Notes under the pieces: generated by a model
What the model was told of the DNA's origin: nothing
The model's input: only the letters and a program-made list of their open reading frames with translations
Database searches by the model: none
Program-made: the position numbers and the translations under genes
NCBI RefSeq assembly: GCF_000814325.1
Contig: NZ_JPHF01000008.1
Span: 62,001-126,000, forward strand
Direction: 5' to 3'
DNA from: Flavihumibacter sp. ZG627
Lineage (GTDB): Bacteria; Bacteroidota; Bacteroidia; Chitinophagales; Chitinophagaceae
DNA length: 64,000 nucleotides
In this document: piece by piece, positions 44,734 through 54,398 of the stretch
How the letters are laid out: each line of letters starts with the position of its first letter
Numbering within the stretch: the stretch's first letter is position 1

Positions 44734-45975
44734 ATGTTATTTGCCGATGTAATTGGTCAAAATGAAATAAAAGCTCAATTAACAGACATGGTTCAGCATA
44801 ACAGGCTGAGCCATGCTCTTTTATTTCTGGCTAAAGAAGGTACGGGTGGCCTCCCTCTGTCACTTGCTTTTGCTCAATATATTGTTTGTGAAAAAGTGCA
44901 GCGTTCATTAACCGGAAATGATATCTCTTCCGATCTTTTCGGGTCTGCCCCTGCCCTTTTTGATGAGGAGCCTGGCAGGCAGCAACCAATAGAAATACTT
45001 TCTGATGCATGCGGCATATGTTCTGCATGTACTAAAGCAGCCGCGCTTGTTCATCCCGACATACATTATTCTTACCCTGTTCTTCCAAAAAAATCAGGCG
45101 ATAAGCCAACCAGCACCGATTATATTATCGCATGGCGCGAATTTATCAAACAGCTTCCTTACGGAAACCTGTACGACTGGCTTCAATCCATCAATGCAGA
45201 GAACAGGCAGGGTAACATCACGGCAGAAGAGTGCAATGATATCATCCGAAAGCTAAGCCTGAAGACCTTTGAGAGCAAATACAAGGTACTGATCATGTGG
45301 ATGCCTGAAATGCTGGGCAAAGAAGGCAATAAACTCCTGAAACTTATTGAAGAACCACCGCCTAATACACTGTTCATTCTGGTTGCGGAAAATGAATCAT
45401 TGATCCTCCCAACCATTTTATCACGGTGCCAGTTGGTCAAGATCCCCGCTCTTGATAACAGATCTATCGCCGGTCAGCTTGTTGCAAAGGCAGGTATTGA
45501 TGAGGAACAGGCAAGGCAACTTGCTGCTATAAGTGACGGCAATTACCGGGAGGCATTACAGCAGCTCAATCATGCCGGTGAAGACTGGCTGCAACTGATT
45601 CGGGAATGGCTGAACGCTATTCTTAAAAACGGGCCTATTGCATTGGTGAAATGGATCGATGAAACCAGTAAGATGGGAAGGGAAAAGCAGAAGCAGTTTC
45701 TGCGCTATTTCAACCACCTGGTAGAAATGGCCGTGCGTATCAGGATATTGGGAGAGGAAAGTGAATGGGCGCAAAGCCTTCCCTTTACCGAGAAGGATTT
45801 TATACTCAGGATCAATAAAATGGCCGATATTTCACAGCAGGAGGCCATCGTGGAAGAACTCGACAAAGCCTCTTATTATATTGAGCGCAACGCCAATGCG
45901 AAAATTCTCTTCCATGCGCTCAGTCTAAAGCTCTTCCATGTTCTCCGTGATAAAGCCACAGTGAAGCCGTGGTAG
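44734..45975 (+). CDS. holB: DNA polymerase III delta' subunit
   Basis: A 413-residue clamp-loader subunit that helps load the sliding clamp. It starts MLFADVIGQNEIKAQLTDMV; the zinc module is CEKV...DACGICSACTKA; the delta' Walker A region (AKEGTGGLPLSLAFAQ) lacks the Lys of an active P-loop, as expected since delta' does not hydrolyse ATP. The SRC motif (LSRCQ) and the helical lid follow. The order holB-ricT is usual in Bacteroidota. ATG 44734 lies 12 bp after the GPx stop; TATCTTCG just before it is one base off the -7 consensus. Confidence 0.92.
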   Translation: MLFADVIGQNEIKAQLTDMVQHNRLSHALLFLAKEGTGGLPLSLAFAQYIVCEKVQRSLTGNDISSDLFGSAPALFDEEPGRQQPIEILSDACGICSACTKAAALVHPDIHYSYPVLPKKSGDKPTSTDYIIAWREFIKQLPYGNLYDWLQSINAENRQGNITAEECNDIIRKLSLKTFESKYKVLIMWMPEMLGKEGNKLLKLIEEPPPNTLFILVAENESLILPTILSRCQLVKIPALDNRSIAGQLVAKAGIDEEQARQLAAISDGNYREALQQLNHAGEDWLQLIREWLNAILKNGPIALVKWIDETSKMGREKQKQFLRYFNHLVEMAVRIRILGEESEWAQSLPFTEKDFILRINKMADISQQEAIVEELDKASYYIERNANAKILFHALSLKLFHVLRDKATVKPW

Positions 45976-45983
45976 TTTTCGCC

Positions 45984-45991
45984 TATATTTG
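45984..45991 (+). promoter_or_regulatory. Bacteroidota -7 box (TATATTTG) for ricT
   Basis: Exact match to TAnnTTTG, 39 bp before the ricT ATG. No clear -33 element is seen. Confidence 0.5.
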
Positions 45992-46030
45992 TAGAATCTA
46001 ATTTATTCACATTCTTTTTTTTATCTATAT

Positions 46031-47524
46031 ATGGGATGCAGTAGTTGTGGAACAGGAACACCAAATGGTTGCAAAAGCAACGGGGGATGTTCTACCGGGG
46101 GATGTAACAGGATGAATGCTTACGATTGGTTGCAAAACCTACCATTCGCAGATCCTGAATCCGCGTGTAGGGTGGTTGAAGTATCATTCAATAACGGTAG
46201 CCGAAAAGATTTTTATCGTAATAACGCCCTCCAGCATTTTGAAAAGGGAGAGCAGGTAACGGTGGAAGGCGTGAGCGGAGTTGATGTAGGTGAGATCAAT
46301 CTGACAGGTGAAATTGTGCGTGTTCAGCTCAAAAAGCGGGGTGCAAATGAATTTGACCCCGAGATGAAGAAGGTGTTGCGCAGGTCAAATGAGCGCGATA
46401 TTGAATTGCTTAGGATTAACAAAGCCCGCGAGGCAGAAGCTCTAATCCGTGCACGTGCCATTGCCCGGCAGTTAAAACTTGAGATGAAGGTTAGTGAGGT
46501 GGAGATACAGGCCGACGGCCGTAAAGCCACTTTTTTCTATATAGCCGACGACCGGGTTGATTTCCGTGAGCTGATCAAGATCTATGCCGGCGAATTCAAG
46601 GTTAAAGTGGAGATGCGACAGATCGGTGCCCGTCAGGAGGCAGCCAAGGTAGGTGGAATAGGCTCCTGTGGCCGCGAACTTTGCTGCAGCACATGGCTTA
46701 CTGATTTTAAAAGTGTGAATACCACAGCCGCCAGGTACCAGAACCTGAGTATCAACCAGACTAAACTGAGCGGACAGTGCGGCAGACTGAAATGTTGCCT
46801 TAACTATGAGCTTGATACCTACCTTGATGCCTTGCAGGGCTTTCCTGAGAGGGCAGACAATATCAAGGTAGCCCGTGGTGTTGCCACCCTTATCAAAAAA
46901 GATATTTTCAAGAATCTGATGTGGTATGTATTGCCTGAAAGCAATAAGCAATACCCATTGACTATAGAACGTGTCAGGAAGATCCAGTCGCTGAATGCGC
47001 AGGGTATCATACCCGATGAGTTAGAGCCGGTTGATGTAACCAGCTCCAAACCTAAGGAGGTGGAGCCGGAATTTGTGGATGTTGTAGGCCAGATCAGCCT
47101 TCGCAGCCTCGAAAAGAACGATCGTAAGAGGCGTCAGCAGCAACAGCAGAAACAACGTCCACAAGGCCCTAAAGGCGGTAGTTTGCCACCCCGCGAGCAG
47201 CGTGGACCTTCAGGCCCGGGCGACAGGCAAGGTGGGGATCCCACTGCACAAGGTGATCGTTCCGGAGGAGGAGATCGTCCTTCTCAGGGTGGTCCAAGGC
47301 AAGGTGGTCACCAGCGGCCACAGGGGCAAGGTGGACATGGTCAACCCCGTCAACAACCCCAGCAAAGACAGGGTCGTCCACAGGGTGGTCCTGGTCAGGA
47401 TCAAAATCCTCAATCAAGGCCACCACGCGAACAACGTCCGGGTAATCGTCCGCTCCAGCAAGGTGGAAGACCGCAACAACCACGTCCCCCTAAAACAGAG
47501 GGCCCACAGGAAGGAGGAGCATAA
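46031..47524 (+). CDS. ricT: PSP1/RicT-family protein with a long disordered tail
   Basis: A 497-residue PSP1-domain protein. In Bacillus, RicT belongs to a complex that guides RNase Y; the role in Bacteroidota is less clear. The PSP1 domain is at about 60-290, with GSCGRELCCSTWL and GQCGRLKCCLNYELD giving the conserved Cys. The N-terminus is also Cys/Gly-rich (MGCSSCGTGTPNGCKSNGGCSTGGC). From about residue 360 to the end the protein is a low-complexity tail of Gln, Gly, Arg and Pro, RGG-like, suggesting RNA binding (inference). In many Bacteroidota gldH follows; here an unrelated minus-strand gene follows 6 bp later. Confidence 0.9.
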   Translation: MGCSSCGTGTPNGCKSNGGCSTGGCNRMNAYDWLQNLPFADPESACRVVEVSFNNGSRKDFYRNNALQHFEKGEQVTVEGVSGVDVGEINLTGEIVRVQLKKRGANEFDPEMKKVLRRSNERDIELLRINKAREAEALIRARAIARQLKLEMKVSEVEIQADGRKATFFYIADDRVDFRELIKIYAGEFKVKVEMRQIGARQEAAKVGGIGSCGRELCCSTWLTDFKSVNTTAARYQNLSINQTKLSGQCGRLKCCLNYELDTYLDALQGFPERADNIKVARGVATLIKKDIFKNLMWYVLPESNKQYPLTIERVRKIQSLNAQGIIPDELEPVDVTSSKPKEVEPEFVDVVGQISLRSLEKNDRKRRQQQQQKQRPQGPKGGSLPPREQRGPSGPGDRQGGDPTAQGDRSGGGDRPSQGGPRQGGHQRPQGQGGHGQPRQQPQQRQGRPQGGPGQDQNPQSRPPREQRPGNRPLQQGGRPQQPRPPKTEGPQEGGA

Positions 47525-47530
47525 GGAAAC

Positions 47531-48997
47531 TTAATCCCGGTAATTCAATGCCGGCTTTCTGTCCCCTAACAATGGCGTATACTGGAAGTTTTCTCCTCGT
47601 GCCAGCTCAAACTCAATCATGGCTTTCTTAAGCATGGCAGGGTCATTAAATAGATCAATAGCAGTCAGGGTCATCGCCTTGGCTGCTACCATCATTCCCT
47701 TCGTGCCGATCTCCGTACCTCCACATGCTACCGCCTGCCAGCTATGAGCAGGGGTGCCAGGTACCCAGGTTGCCGCGGCCATACCCACAGTTGGCACATT
47801 CCAGCTTACATCCCCCACATCTGTAGAACCAATAGATTCAGATAAAGGCCGGTCATATGGCTTTATAATTCCTGCTTCCGAAACCGGCGGCGCGGCAAAA
47901 CCGAATCCTGCCTGAAGCTTACGCGCAAATTCCTGTTCTTCTGCTGAATAATGAACACCACCCACCATTACCATATTCTTATGCATCACCTCGGCCAATG
48001 CTTTATTCAGCAGGATATCATGTGTACCCCCAACTATTTCATGATCGGTACGGGTTCCCGTTCCTAAGGCAGCTCCCTCCGCTGCTTTGGCGATCCGGTC
48101 AAAAATATCTTTAACTACTTCGCGGTTGGGATGCCGCGAATAGTAATAAACCTCCGCAAACTCTGGAACTACATTAGGCGCTTTGCCACCCTGGGTAATC
48201 ACATAATGAATCCTTGCTGATGAAGGAATATGCTCACGCATCATGTTCACCATATTATTCATGGCCTCAACCCCATCAAGTGCCGACCTGCCCTTATCTG
48301 GTGCCGATGATGCATGCGAGGCTGTTCCATAAAACCTGAACTTGGCCGATTTATTGGCCAGCGCGCCTTCCAGCCAAACAGCATTTTCATCACCCGGATG
48401 CCAGTGGATCACCGCATCAACCCCTTTAAACAATCCCTCCCTTACCATATACACTTTCCCGGACCCTCCCTCCTCAGCCGGTGTACCATAAACTTTAATG
48501 GTGCCCTTCCATTTATATTGATCTATCAGCTGCTTCAACTCAATACCCGCTGCCACGGAAGCCGTTCCAAAAAGATTATGACCACAACCATGTCCCGCAC
48601 TCCTCCCCTGGGCAGGTAATTTTTCGGGTATTGCTTGCTGTGATAACCCCGGTAATGCATCAAACTCTGCCAGAATACCAATCACCGGCTGCCCGCTTCC
48701 ATAAGTAGCAACAAAAGCCGTTGGAATACCAGCCACACCTGCTTCTACTGTAAATCCATTCTCCAATAATACCTTCTGCAATAATGCGGAACTCTTCACC
48801 TCTTTATACCCCAACTCAGCATGCTCCCAGATAGCCAAAGCAATATCCTTATACTGCAAATACCGCGAATCAATATCTTTCACCGCCTGCTGTTTTAAAC
48901 CACTGAGGCCACTTGCTTCTTTTTTCTTTTGTGCCTGCACTGTACCTGATGCAAACACAATCAATAAGGAAAAGATTAATTTAATGCTATTGATCAT
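47531..48997 (-). CDS. Exported M20-family amidohydrolase
   Basis: A 488-residue AbgB-like M20 amidohydrolase. Residues 1-22 (MINSIKLIFSLLIVFASGTVQA) are a signal peptide. The metal site is visible in ILAEFDALPG, SAGHGCGHNLFG, GTPAEEGGSGK and VIHWHPGD, and the lid domain has FRFYGTASHASSAPDKGRSALDGVEAMNNM. Family members cleave N-acyl amino acids or p-aminobenzoyl-glutamate; the substrate here is unknown. It is convergent with ricT (6 bp apart) and divergent from the alpha/beta hydrolase (32 bp), so it probably has its own promoter in that short gap. Confidence 0.93.
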   Translation of the reverse strand: MINSIKLIFSLLIVFASGTVQAQKKKEASGLSGLKQQAVKDIDSRYLQYKDIALAIWEHAELGYKEVKSSALLQKVLLENGFTVEAGVAGIPTAFVATYGSGQPVIGILAEFDALPGLSQQAIPEKLPAQGRSAGHGCGHNLFGTASVAAGIELKQLIDQYKWKGTIKVYGTPAEEGGSGKVYMVREGLFKGVDAVIHWHPGDENAVWLEGALANKSAKFRFYGTASHASSAPDKGRSALDGVEAMNNMVNMMREHIPSSARIHYVITQGGKAPNVVPEFAEVYYYSRHPNREVVKDIFDRIAKAAEGAALGTGTRTDHEIVGGTHDILLNKALAEVMHKNMVMVGGVHYSAEEQEFARKLQAGFGFAAPPVSEAGIIKPYDRPLSESIGSTDVGDVSWNVPTVGMAAATWVPGTPAHSWQAVACGGTEIGTKGMMVAAKAMTLTAIDLFNDPAMLKKAMIEFELARGENFQYTPLLGDRKPALNYRD

Positions 48998-49029
48998 TGC
49001 TTATAATTGATCTTACAATTTAGGTATTT

Positions 49030-49875
49030 ATGAAGAGAACAGTTCCCATATTGATACTGGTACTTGTATTATGGCTCGTGTTAGCGCAAAGCTGCTTTAC
49101 TTTCAGAACCCCCGACAAAAAAATGATTGGCAATTTCAGGGAGAAAGGCATTGAATTGAAAACCCGATCTGTAAAGTCGGGAGACTATACTGTCCATTAT
49201 GTGCAATCGGGTGCAGATACTTTACCTACATTGGTTTTCATACATGGCACACCGGGCTCCTGGACAGCCTTTGAGCCCTATCATGCCGACAGCCTGCTGT
49301 TGTCAAAATTCAGGATGATAAGTATTGACAGGCCTGGATTCGGTTACAGTAATTTCGGAAAAGCCATAAACCAGCAACAGCAATCCGCACTGATGCTGCC
49401 TTTGATCAGATCCTTTAAAAATGGTAAACCACTCTGGCTGGTGGGGCATTCACTGGGAGGGGCAACTGTATTGCAACTTGAACTTGATAGTCCGGGTATT
49501 TCTGACGGACTGGTAATCATCTCAGGAAGTATAGATCCTTCCCTGGAAAAGCCGGAGCGTTGGCGTTATGTGGTAGCGCGTACTCCATTAAAGCTGCTCT
49601 TACCCGGAGCCTTCCGGCCATCCAATGAGGAACTGATCTACCTGAAGGAAGATTTGAAAATAATGAAACCAAGGCTCTCAGCACTACGTCCGCCCGTGCT
49701 TTTTATACATGGCGACAAGGATAAATGGGTTCCTCCATCCAATGTAGATTTCGGAATGAAAATGCTCACCGGAGCAGCAAAGCTTGATACAGCCTGGATC
49801 TCCGGCGGGCATTTTATTCCGTGGACCGCTTTTGAAAGCGTGAGAGATTATTTGTTATCAGTTGACAGGAAATAA
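49030..49875 (+). CDS. Alpha/beta hydrolase, membrane-anchored
   Basis: A 281-residue alpha/beta-fold hydrolase. The N-terminal hydrophobic helix (VPILILVLVLWLVLAQSC) is an anchor or signal. The oxyanion region HGTPGSW, the nucleophile elbow GHSLGG, the Asp in HGDKDKWVPP and the C-terminal His in SGGHFIPW complete the triad. The substrate cannot be predicted. It starts 32 bp from the divergent amidohydrolase and ends 6 bp before the convergent AIM24-like gene. Confidence 0.9.
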   Translation: MKRTVPILILVLVLWLVLAQSCFTFRTPDKKMIGNFREKGIELKTRSVKSGDYTVHYVQSGADTLPTLVFIHGTPGSWTAFEPYHADSLLLSKFRMISIDRPGFGYSNFGKAINQQQQSALMLPLIRSFKNGKPLWLVGHSLGGATVLQLELDSPGISDGLVIISGSIDPSLEKPERWRYVVARTPLKLLLPGAFRPSNEELIYLKEDLKIMKPRLSALRPPVLFIHGDKDKWVPPSNVDFGMKMLTGAAKLDTAWISGGHFIPWTAFESVRDYLLSVDRK

Positions 49876-49881
49876 CAGAAT

Positions 49882-50679
49882 TTACCTCCAGCCATCACCA
49901 TCAAGTACATTGCCTAGTCCGCCAAGTATTCCTCCCTCCTCTTTCCTGGTGGCAGTTCCATATTGCATGATGCGGCTTGCAAGCCTGCTGATAGGCAACG
50001 TTTGTATCCACACAGTGCCGGGACCTCTAAGTGTAGCGAAAAATAATCCTTCGCCACCAAAGATGGTATTCCGGATACCTCCCACAAACTGAATATCAAA
50101 ATCAATTGTCTGCGTATAGGCAACAACACAACCTGTATCAAGCTTAAGGGTTTCTCCCGCCTTTAACTCACGCGCAAAAACATGACCACCCGCATGCACA
50201 AACGCCATCCCGTCTCCTTCCAGTTTTTGCATGATGAAACCCTCACCTCCAAAGATGCCGGTACCGAGCCTTCTTTGAAGAGCTATACCCACACTTACGC
50301 CTTTGGCAGCGCATAGAAATGCATCCTTCTGGCAGATGATCCTGCCGCCTAACTGTAACAGATCAAGTGGAATGATCTTTCCAGGATAAGGAGAAGCAAA
50401 ACTTACTTTTTTCTTACCTACAGAAGCATTGGTGAATGCTGTCATGAAAAGACTTTCTCCCGTGAGTATACGCTTTCCTGCACTTACCAGCTTGCCCAGA
50501 ATGCCGCCTGTGTTTTGTTTGGATCCATCTCCGAAAATAGTGGCCATCTGTATGCCATCGTCCATCATCATAAAGCTCCCGCTCTCTGCAATGGCGGTTT
50601 CATTGGGATCCAGTTCAACTTCTACGAACTGCATCTCTTCACCATGGATGTGATAATCGATTTCGTGATTACTTCTCAT
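49882..50679 (-). CDS. TIGR00266/AIM24-family protein
   Basis: A 265-residue all-beta protein of the TIGR00266 family, related to the AIM24 fold. It starts MRSNHEIDYHIHGEEMQFVEVELDPNETAIAESGSFMMMDDG and shows the Gly-rich repeats (GGEGFIMQKLEGDGMAFVHAGGHVF; GGIRNTIFGGEGLFFATLRGPGTVWIQT) of the family. Its molecular role is unknown. It is transcribed in the direction of the efflux operon but 31 bp after it; a TAnnTTTG-like box (TAATTTTG) lies only 5 bp before its ATG, so the start could be nearly leaderless. Confidence 0.9.
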   Translation of the reverse strand: MRSNHEIDYHIHGEEMQFVEVELDPNETAIAESGSFMMMDDGIQMATIFGDGSKQNTGGILGKLVSAGKRILTGESLFMTAFTNASVGKKKVSFASPYPGKIIPLDLLQLGGRIICQKDAFLCAAKGVSVGIALQRRLGTGIFGGEGFIMQKLEGDGMAFVHAGGHVFARELKAGETLKLDTGCVVAYTQTIDFDIQFVGGIRNTIFGGEGLFFATLRGPGTVWIQTLPISRLASRIMQYGTATRKEEGGILGGLGNVLDGDGWR

Positions 50680-50710
50680 TGTTCAAAATTATTAAAAAGA
50701 AACGCTTTTA

Positions 50711-53700
50711 TTAAAACCAGCTTCCAATAAATCGTTCATATGCACTGCTACCCTGCTCACCGGGTACCCTTCTGCGTCGTCTGCTAACATTCGCCAAATG
50801 ACGGAACATGGTAACAAACACCAATGGAATAAATAGTAATGTCATTGGCGGGATGCCCAACATGCTGATCCACTTTCCACCATACTGGCGACGCATCGGG
50901 CGGCGCAATCTTTCGGAGATAAGATACATCGCCGGCACTATCACAAGGGTCATGAAGAAAGCAAAAGCAAGACCAAAAATAATCGTCCAGCTCAGTGGCT
51001 TCCAGAACACGGCATTATCACCTCCAAAGAAAATATGCGGATTCAGTTCTGCAAACAGTGTGATGAAATTGATATTGAAACCAACAGCTAATGGAATCAA
51101 TGCGAGGATCGCCGCAAGGGCAGTTAGTAGTACCGGTATGATACGGGTTTTCCCTGCCTGTATCACCGCATCCCTGGTTTTCATTCCCCTTGACCGAAGC
51201 TCATCTGCAAACTCAATGACGAGGATCCCGTTCTTAACTACAATACCTGCCAGTCCCACAATTCCTATTCCCGTCATCACCACACTAACTTCCATCCTGG
51301 TTATACCAAAACCCAGCAACACCCCGATCACACTAAAAACTATCTCTGTAAGAATGATCACAGGTTTACTCACCGAATTGAATTGTAATACAAGAATGAA
51401 CAGGATAAGCATAAGCGCAATCACCAATGCCTTCCCCAGGAAGGCCCCGGTTTCTGCCTGCTGCTCTCCTTCACCGGTCTGTTTGATACTTACATTCTCA
51501 GCAGTCACCTTATAATTATCGATATGACCTTTTATCCGCTCATTCACTTCTGTTGGCGTATAACCCGACAATACATTTGAACGTAGTGTTATCACACGCT
51601 TCTGGTTCTTTCTTTTAACACTACCCAGCGTACTTGTGTAATCCACGGTCACAAGTGAACTGATCGGAATTTTCTTGATCGCTCCACCGCTTGCAAAATC
51701 TCGGAATACAATATTCATATTGAGCAGGTCGGTAAGATTATTCCGCTGCAACACATTGTTACGCAACTGAACTTTATACTCATCCTCTCCATCTTTTATT
51801 TTCGATATTTCCCGCCCAAACAATGCGGTACGAATCTGCATTCCCACCTGAGCAGATGATACACCTTCAATCAATGCGCGTTCGCGGTTGATGGTAAGTG
51901 ATATCTCCGGATTAGTGAGATCAACATCCATCTTCAACTCTTCCACACCCGCCACCTGGATCGAGTCGAGGTAGTTCTTTAATCCAACCGAAGTCTTAAT
52001 AAGGTCATCAAAGTTTTCACTGGCGATCTCTATATTGACGGGCGGATCAGTTGGCGGACCACCCTGCTCCTGTGCAACACTTAGCTCTGCACCGGGTATG
52101 CCTTTCACCACCTGCCTTATCGAATCAAGGAATGGTTTGGTTGATACACCATGACGCTTTTCGAATTCAACAAATGACACCTGTATACGACCCAGCTCTG
52201 CACGCGTACTCCTGTCGCCACTCATCGGATCACTTGCCCCTACAGCAACGTTGGAGATCACCGACTCAACAATAGGATTCTCTTTTCCATTCTCCATTCC
52301 AAGTACTTTATATACACGTTGCTCAAGCGTTTGGGTAACTGAATCTGTATACTCCACTGAAGTACCAACAGGAAGTTTCAGGTATACATACACGAAATTG
52401 GGATCGCCACTCGGGAAGAATACCACCGGCACATCCCTGATCACGAAAAAGAAAACAGAAAATACCAGCAAGGCAAATGTTGCAATCAGTAGTTTAACTG
52501 GTCTCCAGCCCGTGAGCGACCAGCGAAGCAGCGTTTCATAACGGCTCATTATCAATGGCAATGCCTTGTTCTGGAAACCGTTAATAACATCTTCCAGTAC
52601 AAACCTGTTGAAAACACCAAGAATCAAAAAGAACAACAGGAGGTTACCCCAGAATAAATACATATTGGTAGCACCGGGTACATCCTTGCCAATTGTAAAT
52701 CCTAAGGTGAGAAGTACAAGGCTAAGAACAAGTGTCATCCAGAATCCCTTCTTACGGAAGAACGCAGATTTTGGTTCCTTCTTGTCATCATGCACCATGA
52801 AATCCACTGCAAATACAGGGTTCATAATAAACGCTACAACAAGTGATGCAGTCAATGTAAAGATCAGCATCGTGGGAAGGTAGATCATGAATTTACCAAT
52901 GATACCCGGCCAGAATAGCAGTGGTATAAAGGGTGCCAGCGTAGTGAGCGTTCCTGCAAGTACCGGAACAAATACCTCACCTGCTGCCATCATTGCTGAT
53001 TTTTCAGCACTTAGTTTTCCATGCCCCTCCACAAATATGCGGTGCGTATTTTCGATGACCACAATAGCATCATCCACAATAATACCAAGGCCAAAAAGTA
53101 AGGCGAAGAGAACTATGAAGTTGAGTGTAACATGCCCTCCCACAATAAGGTCGGCTGCCGGTAAGAAAAGAAAGGCAACAAACATACTCAGTGGTACACT
53201 CAGTGCTACGAAGAACGCATTGAGAACACCCATGAAAAACATCAGGATTATCAGTACCAGCACGAATCCGATAACTATAGAATTCACCAGGTCATTGAAT
53301 GACACACGGGTAGCCTTGCTCTGATCACCCGTAATAACCATGTTCAGATCCTTCGGAAATTGTGTTCGCTTCAGGTCTTCAACAATGGCCTTCACATCAT
53401 CTGATGTTTCTATCAGGTTCTCCCCTGCACGTTTGATGATATTAAGTGTAATTACATTCTTACCATTCAACCTGGCATAGCTCTCTTTCTCTTTTACCGT
53501 GTCAACTATATATGCGATATCCTTTAGGTAAATAGGTGCACCACCTGTATTTCGGACGATAACCTGCTGTATATCAAAAGCGGTTTTAAACTGGCCCTTG
53601 AGTTGCAGGTTACGCTTCATATTGCCCACTTCCAGCAATCCTCCTGATATATCAAGATTCTCTCTTCCTACTGCATTGGCTATATCGTCGAATGTAATGT

Positions 53701-54325
53701 TGGATGCCTGCATGCGGGCATTATCAACATTTATCTGGAACTCCCTTTCCGGTGCACCTACAAGGTCAACCCTGTTTATCTGAGGCAGTTCCTCGAGCCT
53801 GTCCTGCAATTCATCTGCATACTCTTTCAAACGCACCAGGTCATAATCACCACTGAGGTTCACATACATGATAGGCTGCTCGGAGAAACTTACTTCCAGT
53901 ACAGTAGGCTCTTCTGTAAGATCAGTAGGCAGGTCCTTTTTTGCCTTATCAACCGCATCCCTCACTTTCTGAAGGGCAATATCAGTTTTTACATCCGTAT
54001 CAAACTCCACCATGATGGCACTGAAGTCCTGCTGCGAAGTGGATGTTGTCTTTTTAATTTTGGCGCCGGTTATTCCCTTGATCTGTTTTTCAATTGGGCG
54101 ACTTACCAGGTTCTCTATGTCTTTGGGTGAATTACCTACATAAATGGTTTGAACATAAATGGTAGGGATCACAATATCTGGGAACTGTTCTTTTGGAAGA
54201 GTAACAAACTGAAACACACCCGCAAGACTCACAAATACCATCATCAGGTAGATGGAGGTCTTGTTGCGGATACTCCAGGTTGTTGGTCCAAATTGCTTGA
54301 ACGTATGTTTTATATTATCGAACAT
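50711..54325 (-). CDS. RND-family efflux permease with extra membrane segments
   Basis: A 1204-residue inner-membrane pump that couples proton influx to export of drugs or other compounds, together with the adaptor and TolC-type proteins encoded upstream. It has the usual two RND halves: the first helix (IYLMMVFVSLAGVFQFV), the porter loops, the TM4 Asp pair in FGLGIIVDDAIVVIENTHR, and the second half starting near residue 610. It is about 150 residues longer than E. coli AcrB: residues about 508-590 add two hydrophobic segments before the central linker, and the last 55 residues add another one and an Arg-rich end (RRRRR). Confidence 0.93.
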   Translation of the reverse strand: MFDNIKHTFKQFGPTTWSIRNKTSIYLMMVFVSLAGVFQFVTLPKEQFPDIVIPTIYVQTIYVGNSPKDIENLVSRPIEKQIKGITGAKIKKTTSTSQQDFSAIMVEFDTDVKTDIALQKVRDAVDKAKKDLPTDLTEEPTVLEVSFSEQPIMYVNLSGDYDLVRLKEYADELQDRLEELPQINRVDLVGAPEREFQINVDNARMQASNITFDDIANAVGRENLDISGGLLEVGNMKRNLQLKGQFKTAFDIQQVIVRNTGGAPIYLKDIAYIVDTVKEKESYARLNGKNVITLNIIKRAGENLIETSDDVKAIVEDLKRTQFPKDLNMVITGDQSKATRVSFNDLVNSIVIGFVLVLIILMFFMGVLNAFFVALSVPLSMFVAFLFLPAADLIVGGHVTLNFIVLFALLFGLGIIVDDAIVVIENTHRIFVEGHGKLSAEKSAMMAAGEVFVPVLAGTLTTLAPFIPLLFWPGIIGKFMIYLPTMLIFTLTASLVVAFIMNPVFAVDFMVHDDKKEPKSAFFRKKGFWMTLVLSLVLLTLGFTIGKDVPGATNMYLFWGNLLLFFLILGVFNRFVLEDVINGFQNKALPLIMSRYETLLRWSLTGWRPVKLLIATFALLVFSVFFFVIRDVPVVFFPSGDPNFVYVYLKLPVGTSVEYTDSVTQTLEQRVYKVLGMENGKENPIVESVISNVAVGASDPMSGDRSTRAELGRIQVSFVEFEKRHGVSTKPFLDSIRQVVKGIPGAELSVAQEQGGPPTDPPVNIEIASENFDDLIKTSVGLKNYLDSIQVAGVEELKMDVDLTNPEISLTINRERALIEGVSSAQVGMQIRTALFGREISKIKDGEDEYKVQLRNNVLQRNNLTDLLNMNIVFRDFASGGAIKKIPISSLVTVDYTSTLGSVKRKNQKRVITLRSNVLSGYTPTEVNERIKGHIDNYKVTAENVSIKQTGEGEQQAETGAFLGKALVIALMLILFILVLQFNSVSKPVIILTEIVFSVIGVLLGFGITRMEVSVVMTGIGIVGLAGIVVKNGILVIEFADELRSRGMKTRDAVIQAGKTRIIPVLLTALAAILALIPLAVGFNINFITLFAELNPHIFFGGDNAVFWKPLSWTIIFGLAFAFFMTLVIVPAMYLISERLRRPMRRQYGGKWISMLGIPPMTLLFIPLVFVTMFRHLANVSRRRRRVPGEQGSSAYERFIGSWF

Positions 54326-54398
54326 GGAAGGATAGTTGCTGGTTTATTGATTATTGCTTGCTACTGATCTGATGCCATATACTGTTCATCTATCAGCA

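Noticed and set aside
47169-47534. Long alternative frames over the ricT tail on both strands
   Set aside because: The Gln/Gly/Arg/Pro-coding sequence is biased and leaves other frames open; no independent support.
50808-53324. Several plus-strand frames over the RND gene
   Set aside because: Shadows of the 1204-codon gene on the minus strand; Thr/Ile/Ser-rich translations typical of antisense to membrane proteins.
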